Shown here piece by piece: positions 1-7,150 of a DNA stretch of 15,539 nt. The position numbers were made by a program, and so were the translations under genes. The stretch is from Bacteroidota bacterium. GTDB taxonomy: Bacteria > Bacteroidota > Bacteroidia > Bacteroidales > VadinHA17. Position 1 is the stretch's first letter. Each line of letters begins with the position of its first letter. The DNA lies in contig DAOVLD010000016.1 in assembly GCA_030631445.1 (NCBI GenBank), positions 1 to 15,539 of the forward strand. Reading direction: 5' to 3'. The notes beneath the pieces are model-generated. The model saw only the letters and a program-made list of their open reading frames with translations, did no database searches and was not told where the DNA came from.

Positions 1-1
1 A

Positions 2-2917
2 AACGTAACCTGCTTTGGCGGGAACGATGGAACGATAACAATAACATCACCAACAGGCGGCGGCGGAACATATGAATACACCATAGACGGAGGAATAAGC
101 TGGCAGGGATCAGGGAACTTCATAACGCTTGTAGCAGACACTTATAATGTACAGATCAGGGATGCCGCAGCTACATCATGTGTAATAACCCTTGACGGAG
201 CATTGGTTATCACAGAACCGGCAGTTCTTACAATAGACAGTGAAGTACCCACAGATATTACATGTAACGGATTAACTGACGGAACGGTCACCATCACAGC
301 ATCAGGCGGTACAGCCCCCTATGAATACTCAACAGATGGCGGTACCACCTATCTGTCAAATGGTGGCAGTTTTACCGGATTATCAGCAGGTGATTATGAT
401 ATATCAATACGAGATAATAATGGCTGTGTAACAAATGGATCCACACTTACCATAAGTGAACCGGCAGTGTTGACAGGCAGTATTACAAGCCAGACAAATG
501 TTGAATGCAGCGGCAACTCAACAGGAAGTGTTACTGTAGTCGGTTCAGGCGGAACAACGCCTTACGAATACAGTCTTGACGGCGGCACCTACCAGAGTTC
601 CGGCACCTTTAGTGGACTGTCAGACAACAGTTACATAGTAACAGTACAAGATGTAAACCTATGTACAGTGGATATACCGGTAACGATTACAGTGGAAGAT
701 ACTATTAATCCTACAATAACATGTGTATCCGATCAAATACGCAATGCTGATGCAGGTGTGACCTACTATACTGTTTCAGGAACTGAATTTGACCCTGTTT
801 CAACTTCAGATAATTGTGGGGTTGCAAGCGTAATAAATAGTATTAATAGTGGACCAACCTTAGATGGGGAGCAAATCAATGACGGTACGAGTATAACATG
901 GACTGTCACTGATAATTCAGCCAATACAGCACAGTGTAGCTTTAATGTAACCGTAATAACATTACCGGAAAATCCCGGACCTATTACAGTCAGCGACGAT
1001 ACTGTATGTGCCGGACAGACAGGGGTTACCTATGCAATTGATTCTATTGATAGGGCTACATCATATTTATGGACAGTACCAACAGGTGCTTCAATTGTTG
1101 GTGTTGCAGATGATACTCTGATTACAGTAGATTATAGCTTGTCCGCTGTAAGTGGTAATGTAACTGTTGTTGGTGTAAATGCAAATGGTAACAGTGCAAT
1201 ACCAGGCACTTTTGCTGTAGTTGTAAATCCGGTTCCTGTAGCGACCTTAACAAGTAGTGATCCAAATGATACTATATGTGTCGGTGAAACTGTAACTTTC
1301 ACTGCTGGAGGTGGAGATATTTATGAATTCTTTATTGACGGAATAAGTGTTCAAAGTCCTGGAGTAATAAATACCTATATTACTAATTCATTGAATGACG
1401 GAGAGACTGTCACTGTTGAAGTGCTTGATACAATTACCGGATGTAGTGCAGTTAGTAGTGGAATAACCATTTCTGTTCCACCTGCATTAACAATTACTCC
1501 GACTTCAGATATTACATTGTTATGTTATAGTGATTCTACAGCATCAGGAACCTTTACAGCCGGTGGTGGCACTACTCCTTATCTGTTTACTGTGGATGTA
1601 AACACAGCAGGTGCAAGTATTGGTACATCTACGGCGACTAATATAAGTTTCACATATGGTGGTGTTGGTGAAGTTACAGTAAACGTCATTGATAATAATG
1701 GTTGTACAGCTACTTCCACAATTACAGTTACTGAACCTGCAAATCTTCTTTTTAGTTCTACAGAAACAAATGTAACCTGTTATGGAGAAAATGATGGTAC
1801 AATAGATATTTCCGTTACCGGCGGTACAACAAATTATTCTTATGCATGGAGTCACGGACCAGCAACAGAAGATGTTATTAATTTAACTGAAGGTACATAT
1901 ATGGTAGTAGTTACAGATGCTAATGGTTGTACGACAGATAGCGCAATTACAATATCTGAACCACCGGCATTAGTAATAAACCATGTAAATACTGATGTGA
2001 CATGTAACAATAGAAATGATGGAGCAATAAACATTACAGCAAGTGGTGGTGCAGGGCCATATACATATAGCTGGAGTCATGGTCCAACTTCTGAAGATTT
2101 GACCGGTCTGACTGCGGGGGACTATACAATTACAGTAACAGATGCAAATAGCTGTACTTTAGACAGTACTTTTACTATTTATGAACCGGCAGCCTGGGAT
2201 GTTTCAGTATCGGTAACAGATGTTACATGTTATGGAGAAAATAACGGACGGGCAACAGTTAGCATAAGTGGAGGAATTCAACCTTATAATTACTTGTGGT
2301 CTGATGGACAAACAGGACAGATTGTCGATAGTTTATCTCCCATAGATTATTCTGTTACTATTACCGATGCTATTGGGTGTAGTTGGGTTGAAATTGTGAC
2401 AATTACTGAACCTCTTCCAATTACAACTGAAACTGAAATTACAGATGCAAGCTGTCCTGGAGTTCCTGATGGAGCTATCATGCTGAATATTAGTGGAGGT
2501 ACAACACCCTACACAGTATTATGGTCGAATTTTGCAACAACAAAAGATTTAACTAATATAACTAACGGAACATATACAGTTGAAATTACTGATGCCAACC
2601 TGTGTACAAAGACAGATTCAGCTACTGTTAGTATTATTGGTGAGAATTGTGTAACAGAGATACCAAGTATCATAACTCCAAATGGAGATGGCAAGAATGA
2701 TGTATGGAGAATTGAGAATATTCAATTATATTCAAACGCAACAATTGAAATTTATACACGTTGGGGTAAATTAGTATACAGATCTGATAATGGTAATCAG
2801 GATCCATGGGACGGTACATTCAAAGGGAAAGAGCTTCCAATGGATTCATATCATTATATTATTGACCTGGGAGATGGTTCAAAACCAATTATTGGAAGTG
2901 TAACGATTGTCAGATAG
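2..2917 (+). CDS. Giant SprB-type repeat adhesin, 3' part, with type B T9SS sorting domain (5' end outside window)
   Basis: The reading frame is open from the left edge, so the start lies upstream; 971 codons are visible before the TAG at 2915-2917. The product is a modular extracellular protein. SprB-type units, recognised by a VTCxGxxDGxI opening, a GGTxPYxY core, a GxYxVxVTDxxGC close and a TEP linker, occupy about 2-694 and 1748-2656. Between them lie a HYR domain (about 695-958, with SDNCG and TWTVTDNSAN motifs) and Ig/PKD-like modules (about 959-1747). The C-terminus (from about 2669) starts with ITPNGDGKND and carries YTRWGKLVY and PWDGTFKGKELP, the gliding-motility-associated C-terminal domain that targets cargo to the type IX secretion system. 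In Flavobacterium such proteins (SprB) are mobile surface adhesins. Family and secretion route are well supported. The ligand, and whether this organism glides, are unknown. The 5' units are richer in G+C than later ones. Confidence 0.9.
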   Translation, partial: NVTCFGGNDGTITITSPTGGGGTYEYTIDGGISWQGSGNFITLVADTYNVQIRDAAATSCVITLDGALVITEPAVLTIDSEVPTDITCNGLTDGTVTITASGGTAPYEYSTDGGTTYLSNGGSFTGLSAGDYDISIRDNNGCVTNGSTLTISEPAVLTGSITSQTNVECSGNSTGSVTVVGSGGTTPYEYSLDGGTYQSSGTFSGLSDNSYIVTVQDVNLCTVDIPVTITVEDTINPTITCVSDQIRNADAGVTYYTVSGTEFDPVSTSDNCGVASVINSINSGPTLDGEQINDGTSITWTVTDNSANTAQCSFNVTVITLPENPGPITVSDDTVCAGQTGVTYAIDSIDRATSYLWTVPTGASIVGVADDTLITVDYSLSAVSGNVTVVGVNANGNSAIPGTFAVVVNPVPVATLTSSDPNDTICVGETVTFTAGGGDIYEFFIDGISVQSPGVINTYITNSLNDGETVTVEVLDTITGCSAVSSGITISVPPALTITPTSDITLLCYSDSTASGTFTAGGGTTPYLFTVDVNTAGASIGTSTATNISFTYGGVGEVTVNVIDNNGCTATSTITVTEPANLLFSSTETNVTCYGENDGTIDISVTGGTTNYSYAWSHGPATEDVINLTEGTYMVVVTDANGCTTDSAITISEPPALVINHVNTDVTCNNRNDGAINITASGGAGPYTYSWSHGPTSEDLTGLTAGDYTITVTDANSCTLDSTFTIYEPAAWDVSVSVTDVTCYGENNGRATVSISGGIQPYNYLWSDGQTGQIVDSLSPIDYSVTITDAIGCSWVEIVTITEPLPITTETEITDASCPGVPDGAIMLNISGGTTPYTVLWSNFATTKDLTNITNGTYTVEITDANLCTKTDSATVSIIGENCVTEIPSIITPNGDGKNDVWRIENIQLYSNATIEIYTRWGKLVYRSDNGNQDPWDGTFKGKELPMDSYHYIIDLGDGSKPIIGSVTIVR
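1748..2656 (+). repeat. Four consecutive SprB-type repeat units (about 75 aa each)
   Basis: Translated in the adhesin frame, four units of about 75 residues follow one another at about 1748-1972, 1973-2200, 2201-2425 and 2426-2656. Each opens with an (N/D)VTCYGENDG-like motif (the last has DASCPGVPDG), continues with a GG(T/A/I)xPY core and a WS(H/D/N) motif, and closes with TDANGC-like residues plus a (S/T)EP linker. The two cysteines per unit (one in the opening, one in the close) are conserved and could form a disulfide. The first two units share WSHGP and are closest to each other. Three further units of a different subtype (S/IDGG instead of WSxG) lie at about 2-694. Boundaries are by eye. 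Confidence 0.8.
2669..2914 (+). other. Type B T9SS C-terminal sorting domain (gliding-motility-associated CTD)
   Basis: The last 82 residues of the adhesin form a compact domain beginning IITPNGDGKNDVW, with YTRWGKLVYR in the middle, PWDGTFKGKELPMDSYHY after it, and a final beta strand ending IIGSVTIVR. This is the recognisable pattern of the type B (CHU_C/TIGR04131-like) sorting domain. From family knowledge, type B cargo usually needs a PorP/SprF family partner in addition to the core type IX machinery; such a gene follows 28 bp downstream. The domain appears complete, with no truncation or frameshift. Confidence 0.85.
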
Positions 2918-2945
2918 CGGAAAATTTTGTAATATTGAGGCATTT

Positions 2946-3932
2946 ATGAGAAAGAGGCATATATTATATATTGGATTCTTTGTGCTTTTTTTCCATTCGT
3001 TCAGTACTTTTGGTCAACAGTTGCCAATTTATAGTCAGTACATGATGAATGGATTTTTGTTGAATCCTTCATTAGCCGGGAATGACGGCTATACTTCAAT
3101 CAATTTGACTGCCAGGGAACAGTGGCTTGGGATTAGCACTGCTCCAAGAACACATGCCATAAGTGTCCAAACCAGGTTGCTGAAGACCAGTTATATTTCT
3201 AAATCAACCTCGGTGCGCAGGAAAATTACCCGCCCTTCACGTGAAGGACGTGTTGGACTTGGTGGTTATGTTTTCAATGATAAGAATGGTATAATTGACA
3301 GAACCGGTTTTCAATTAACATACGCTTATCATATTCCAATGGATGATAAACAACTTTCATTTGGAATATCAGCTAATGCTTTTCAGTTCTCAATTGATGA
3401 AAACGAAATTGTTCTGTTTGACCAGGACGATCCATATTTAATGGAATATGATAAGATAATATTTATTCCTGATGCAAATATTGGAGTGAGTTTTCATACA
3501 CCCGAACTATTTGTTGGGGTGTCTGCTACACAACTGTTAAGATCAGCATTGAAGCTTGGTAATCAATCATACACTAACTATCGGTTACTCAGGCACTATT
3601 TTATCATGGGAGGATACAAATTTGATGTTACACCGGAGATTGTTATTCAACCTTCAATTCTTATGAAATCATCTGATAGTTTTCGTAGTTTTCAGATTGA
3701 CCTGAATGCCAGGGTTTTCTACAGGAATGATTATTGGGCTGGATTGTCTTATCGAACAAATGATGCTATGGTTGTTATGGCTGGTGTAAAAGTCAGCCAA
3801 TATTATTTTGGGTATGCCTTCGATTATTCTCTTTCTAATATAAGAAAATACAGTTTTGGTTCTCATGAGTTTTTAATAGCGATAAAACTTGGAGATAATG
3901 CAAGGAGATACCGCTGGTTAAACAGATATTAA
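2946..3932 (+). CDS. PorP/SprF family type IX secretion outer-membrane protein
   Basis: A 328-aa protein with a signal peptide (residues 1 to about 23, hydrophobic core FFVLFF, likely cleavage after TFG). It then opens with the family hallmark QQLPIYSQYMMNGFLLNPSL and the motif AREQWLGI, followed by an amphipathic strand-rich body typical of the PorP/SprF beta-barrel family. Members help type B cargo reach, or attach to, the cell surface; SprF is needed for SprB display in Flavobacterium johnsoniae. I chose the ATG at 2946, which has GAGG at 2937-2940 and yields a clean signal peptide. An in-frame TTG at 2907 would overlap the upstream gene and add 13 unhelpful residues. The gene starts 28 bp after the adhesin stop, so the two are probably co-transcribed. 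It converges with the histidine kinase gene, leaving only 15 bp between the stops and no clear hairpin terminator. Confidence 0.88.
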   Translation: MRKRHILYIGFFVLFFHSFSTFGQQLPIYSQYMMNGFLLNPSLAGNDGYTSINLTAREQWLGISTAPRTHAISVQTRLLKTSYISKSTSVRRKITRPSREGRVGLGGYVFNDKNGIIDRTGFQLTYAYHIPMDDKQLSFGISANAFQFSIDENEIVLFDQDDPYLMEYDKIIFIPDANIGVSFHTPELFVGVSATQLLRSALKLGNQSYTNYRLLRHYFIMGGYKFDVTPEIVIQPSILMKSSDSFRSFQIDLNARVFYRNDYWAGLSYRTNDAMVVMAGVKVSQYYFGYAFDYSLSNIRKYSFGSHEFLIAIKLGDNARRYRWLNRY

Positions 3933-3947
3933 AATTTCAAGCGGATA

Positions 3948-5306
3948 TTAAAAAGTCAGGGAAAAAACTGTTTCAGTATCAGGTTTAGAGTAAGCGGTAA
4001 TTGTTCCACCATGTAATCTGAGAATCTGTCTCGATAAACTTAAACCAATACCGGATCCTTTTTGTTTAGTTGTAAAAAATGGGATGAATACTTTATCAAG
4101 TACATCTGGCAAAATTCCCGGCCCGTTATCAATAACCTGCATGGTTGGCCGACCTCTTTTATTAAAGAAAGTTTTTAAAGTAATAGTACCATCAGGTTTA
4201 TTTTCAAGTGCATGAATAGAATTCTTCACCAGGTTTATAAGAACCTGCTCAATTAATTCTTCATCAGCTGAAACCTGAAGATCCTCGGGCTCAACCTGGA
4301 TTTCAATATTAATACCGGATTTATTGATTTCATCTTCCATCAGATAAATAATATTTTCGAATATATTTTTGACATTTGTTATTTTAAAATTCGGCTTTGG
4401 AATTCTTGTTAAGTTTCTGTATGTATTAACAAAATACAGTAGTCCTGTACTTCTTTTGTTTATTGTTTGTATAGCTTTATGTAGCTCTATAACAGTATCT
4501 TTGTCCATTTCACAATCTTTATCCTCTTCCTCATTTGCCCTGATATCTTTAAGCATAATATCAAGAGTTGAAGAGATAGAAGCAATTGGCGTAATGGAAT
4601 TCATTATTTCATGAGTGAGAACACGAATCAATTTCTGCCATGCTTCAGTTTCCTGGTCTTCAAGAACATTCTGTATGTTTTTAATTGTAACCAGAATGAT
4701 GAATTTGTTTTTTAACTTAATTTCAGTCCCATAAATTGCCAGTTGCAGCAAATCATCTTCATCCTGGACTTTAATAAGGTAATGATGACCTGGTTTAAGA
4801 TCTAATAAAGTCTGAACAAGTTCCTGACTAAGATGTTCAAGACCTTTTACATTCTTCAGATCACTTATTTGAAAAAGCTTTTTAGCAGCTTTATTGATCA
4901 TATCAACAGTTCCATCTTTTAAATACGCAATAATACTCACATCAGTATTTTGCACTACGTTTTGAAGATAGTGGAAGTGTTCTTCTTTCTCTGACCTTAT
5001 TGCCTGAAAATCTTGAATGACATCATTAAAGGCTTTGTTGAGCTGGTCAAAAGAAGAACCCATTCCTTCAACATTGAAAGATCTTGTAAACTCTGAAAAA
5101 CGAATAGATTCAAGAAAACTGGCAAGATGCCGGTTAGTTCTATCAACAAATTGATAAAGTGAAAAAATCTGGTATACAGTAAATACACCCAGTAAAACAG
5201 TAGTAAGTATATGATTGTTCATCAATGTGAATAATAAAAGAAAAATTGTTACAATAAGCAACAATATTCTTAATCCGACATTGAGTCTAAAATTCTTAAA
5301 TACCAT
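3948..5306 (-). CDS. Membrane sensor histidine kinase (NtrY-like, short periplasmic loop)
   Basis: A 452-aa kinase. Two hydrophobic helices (about residues 11-29 and 33-53) are separated by only a few residues (MNNH), so there is essentially no periplasmic sensor domain. A linker (54-105) leads to a PAS-like domain (about 110-215), then the dimerisation/phosphoacceptor helix with His232 in VLTHEIMNSITPI. The ATPase domain has an N box around 353-362 (EQVLINLVKN), G1 DNGPG at 393-397, an F box PFFTTK, and G2 GSGIGLSLSRQ. All catalytic boxes are present. The ATG lies inside the 3' end of the response regulator gene (11-bp overlap), so regulator and kinase are one operon, probably translationally coupled, and should be cognate. 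The signal is unknown; the topology suggests sensing within the membrane or in the cytoplasm. The divergent efflux genes suggest an envelope or toxic-compound cue (inference). Confidence 0.9.
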   Translation of the reverse strand: MVFKNFRLNVGLRILLLIVTIFLLLFTLMNNHILTTVLLGVFTVYQIFSLYQFVDRTNRHLASFLESIRFSEFTRSFNVEGMGSSFDQLNKAFNDVIQDFQAIRSEKEEHFHYLQNVVQNTDVSIIAYLKDGTVDMINKAAKKLFQISDLKNVKGLEHLSQELVQTLLDLKPGHHYLIKVQDEDDLLQLAIYGTEIKLKNKFIILVTIKNIQNVLEDQETEAWQKLIRVLTHEIMNSITPIASISSTLDIMLKDIRANEEEDKDCEMDKDTVIELHKAIQTINKRSTGLLYFVNTYRNLTRIPKPNFKITNVKNIFENIIYLMEDEINKSGINIEIQVEPEDLQVSADEELIEQVLINLVKNSIHALENKPDGTITLKTFFNKRGRPTMQVIDNGPGILPDVLDKVFIPFFTTKQKGSGIGLSLSRQILRLHGGTITAYSKPDTETVFSLTF

Positions 5307-6672
5307 GTTTTTCCATTCTTCTATAAAGAGAAGTGCGAGTTAATCCGAGTTCTTCAGCAGCTTGAGTTACATTACCTCCATGTTTCTTCATTGCTTTAGT
5401 AATAATCGCTTTTTCAACATCTTCAAGGTTCAACGTATCAACTTCAAATTCTGATTTCATTTTTTTCGGGGAAGAAAGAATGAAATTTTCTGGTTGTAAA
5501 ATCTCTGAATCGCCTAAAATGATTGCTCTTTCAATAGCATGTTGTAGTTCCCTGACATTCCCGGGCCAGGAATACTGATTTAATATCTTCATTGCTGCAG
5601 AACTGATTCCTTTAACTGACTTCTTATATTTTTTTGCATTAAGCTTAATAAAATGATTGGTTAATAATGATATATCTCCGGTTCTTTCTCTTAAAGGCGG
5701 CAGATGAATTTCAACAGTATTTATTCTGTATAAAAGATCCTGCCGGAATGAATTATCGTCCAGCATCTGGTGAATATCAGTATTGGTAGCACATATCAAT
5801 CTAACATCAATCAGGGTGGGATTATTTGCGCCAACACGGGTAACCTCTTTACGTTCAATTACTGTTAGAAGTTTTGTTTGAAGAGGTAAGGAAAGATTTC
5901 CGATTTCATCAAGAAATAATGTTCCGCCGCTTGCAATTTCAAATCTTCCGGTTTTTTCTTTTCTAGCATCTGTGAATGCTCCTTTTACATGACCGAACAG
6001 TTCACTTTCAAATAAAGTTTCACTTATTGAACCAAGATCAACACTAACAAATATTTCATCTTTCCTTGAAGAATTCCGGTGTAAAGCCCTTGCTACAAGT
6101 TCTTTTCCAGTTCCGTTTTCGCCAAGGATAAGTATGTTAGCATCAGTTTTAGCAACTTTGGAGATTGTAGAGAAAACTTCCTGCATTTCAGGTGATTTTC
6201 CGATAAACTCATGAAACGGTTGATCGAGTGTAGCACTGAATTCTTTCTGTTTTGTTTTCAGGTTAATGTTTTCACGTTGCGACTTACTTAATCTTATTGC
6301 AGATGAAACTGTTGCAAGTAGCTTTTCATTTTGCCAGGGTTTTAAAACAAAATCTGTTGCACCTGCTTTTATTGCCTTAACTGCTTTTTCAGCATCTCCA
6401 TAAGCAGTAATAAAAACAACAATAGCCGAAGGATCAATTTTAAGGATCTCAGCAAGCCAGCTAAATCCTTCCTGACCACTTATTGCATCTTTTGTGAAGT
6501 TCATGTCCAGTAAAATAACATCGTAATTCCCTGTTGTAACGTAGTCAGGAATCCTTGAAGGATCGTGTAATGTATCAATTCCTTCAACATGAGATTTTAA
6601 AAGAAGTTTTAACGCAAACAAAATGTCTTCGTTATCGTCAATAGCTAATACTCTTCCTTTTTTGTTACTCAT
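5296..6672 (-). CDS. Sigma-54-dependent response regulator, NtrC family
   Basis: A 458-aa activator with three domains. The receiver (about 7-125) has acidic residues Asp12/Asp13, phosphoacceptor Asp56 in VILLDMN, Thr89 and Lys111. The AAA+ sigma-54 interaction domain (about 155-385) has Walker A GENGTGKE (184-191), the sigma-54-contacting loop GAFTDA (231-236, a variant of the usual GAFTGA), Walker B TLFLDEIG (Asp255/Glu256) and FRQDLLYRIN. A Fis-type helix-turn-helix closes it (about 434-456, NVTQAAEELGLTRTSLYRR). When phosphorylated it should oligomerise, bind upstream sites and drive open-complex formation by sigma-54 RNA polymerase. I chose the ATG at 6672 (AAAGG just upstream); an in-frame TTG at 6699 would add nine residues. 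It is transcribed with the downstream kinase and divergently from the efflux operon, whose upstream region holds matching promoter and enhancer-like elements. Confidence 0.93.
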   Translation of the reverse strand: MSNKKGRVLAIDDNEDILFALKLLLKSHVEGIDTLHDPSRIPDYVTTGNYDVILLDMNFTKDAISGQEGFSWLAEILKIDPSAIVVFITAYGDAEKAVKAIKAGATDFVLKPWQNEKLLATVSSAIRLSKSQRENINLKTKQKEFSATLDQPFHEFIGKSPEMQEVFSTISKVAKTDANILILGENGTGKELVARALHRNSSRKDEIFVSVDLGSISETLFESELFGHVKGAFTDARKEKTGRFEIASGGTLFLDEIGNLSLPLQTKLLTVIERKEVTRVGANNPTLIDVRLICATNTDIHQMLDDNSFRQDLLYRINTVEIHLPPLRERTGDISLLTNHFIKLNAKKYKKSVKGISSAAMKILNQYSWPGNVRELQHAIERAIILGDSEILQPENFILSSPKKMKSEFEVDTLNLEDVEKAIITKAMKKHGGNVTQAAEELGLTRTSLYRRMEKHGI

Positions 6673-6736
6673 ATAACCTTTTTTTAGATTTGCAACCAAT
6701 AAATATATTTTGCAAGATAAAAATAAAATAACTAAT

Positions 6737-6882
6737 CAGTCGGCAGTCAACAGTCCGCAAGAAAGAAAATAACAATTAAATATTTATTACACACGATCAC
6801 TTAATCAGATGATCCAAAATACTGAAAAGCATAAATAGCCCGATCTTCAGATTGCCGACTGCAGACTGAAGATTGCCAACTT
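6737..6882. repeat. Two inverted clusters of degenerate CAGTC/GACTG repeats
   Basis: Positions 6737-6758 contain three CAGTC-type steps (CAGTCGGCAGTC followed by AACAGTCCGC). Positions 6848-6880 contain the opposite orientation, with ATTGCCGACTGCAGACTG, then AAGATTGCC. The core CAGTCGGC at 6737-6744 is the exact reverse complement of GCCGACTG at 6854-6861; with one mismatch the match extends to 12 bp. The two arms could pair across about 110 bp. Similar short degenerate intergenic arrays are, to my knowledge, common in Bacteroidota. Function is unknown. Confidence 0.5.
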
Positions 6883-6996
6883 AAAAATGCAAAGTAAAGT
6901 AAAATTAACCATTTTAGCATTCCAAACTAAAACACTGAATAGTTGCAAAATATTTTTAAAAATGTTTGAGATAGAATGCAAATGATTTTTTATAAT

Positions 6997-7034
6997 TGTC
7001 CGATTTCGTACTTTACATGTTCCGAATTCGAACA
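6997..7034 (+). promoter_or_regulatory. Putative paired upstream activator sites for the NtrC-type regulator
   Basis: Two related near-palindromes lie in tandem: TGTCCGATTTCGTAC at 6997-7011 and TGTTCCGAATTCGAAC at 7018-7033. Aligned with a one-base gap they match at 13 of 15 positions, and their CCGA cores begin 22 bp apart, about two helical turns. The second is also a dyad TGTTC-N7-GAACA (7018-7034) with an inner palindrome CGAATTCG. They sit roughly 95-130 bp upstream of the predicted transcription start, the distance expected for enhancer sites of sigma-54 activators. Assignment to the adjacent regulator is inference from position and symmetry. Confidence 0.55.
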
Positions 7035-7098
7035 CTTTTTGTCTGTAAAGTAAATAGTAAATATGTGTAACAGACTTGACATTAGCAGTATAGATGAT

Positions 7099-7114
7099 TT
7101 GGCATGAAAAATGC
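7099..7114 (+). promoter_or_regulatory. Sigma-54 (-24/-12) promoter of the efflux operon
   Basis: TTGGCATGAAAAATGC matches the sigma-54 consensus TTGGCACGNNNNTTGC at all but two defined positions. The invariant GG (7101-7102) and GC (7113-7114) are exactly 12 bp apart. Transcription would start near A7126, giving a leader of about 25 nt before the ATG at 7151. The neighbouring divergent gene encodes a sigma-54 activator, which strongly supports the call. Confidence 0.75.
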
Positions 7115-7150
7115 CCATTTATAAGATAAATTATAAAAATTCTTAATAAA

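Larger units (their letters stand above)
6673..7150. other. Divergent intergenic control region between regulator and efflux operon
   Basis: A 478-bp non-coding stretch between the two divergent starts. The half nearest the regulator (6673-6900) is AT-rich and holds two degenerate CAGTC/GACTG repeat clusters in opposite orientation. The half nearest the efflux operon (6990-7126) holds a pair of related palindromes and a sigma-54 promoter, each listed separately. Other dyads overlap there: a 9-bp inverted repeat TACTTTACA (7009-7017) with TGTAAAGTA (7044-7052), and GTCTGT (7041-7046) with ACAGAC (7070-7075). I could not identify a convincing promoter for the regulator gene itself and see no small gene in this stretch. 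Confidence 0.7.

Noticed and set aside
1544..2034. Minus-strand open frames opposite the adhesin repeats
   Set aside because: They are low-complexity or antisense reflections of the repeat codons; the plus strand clearly encodes SprB-type units.
2907..2945. TTG at 2907 as the SprF-like start
   Set aside because: It would overlap the adhesin stop and place polar residues before the signal peptide; the ATG at 2946 has a GAGG upstream and a clean signal sequence.
7076..7098. TTGACA at 7076-7081 as a -35 box for the adaptor operon
   Set aside because: No matching -10 at proper spacing, Bacteroidota primary promoters use a different consensus, and the sigma-54 match 18 bp downstream explains the start better.
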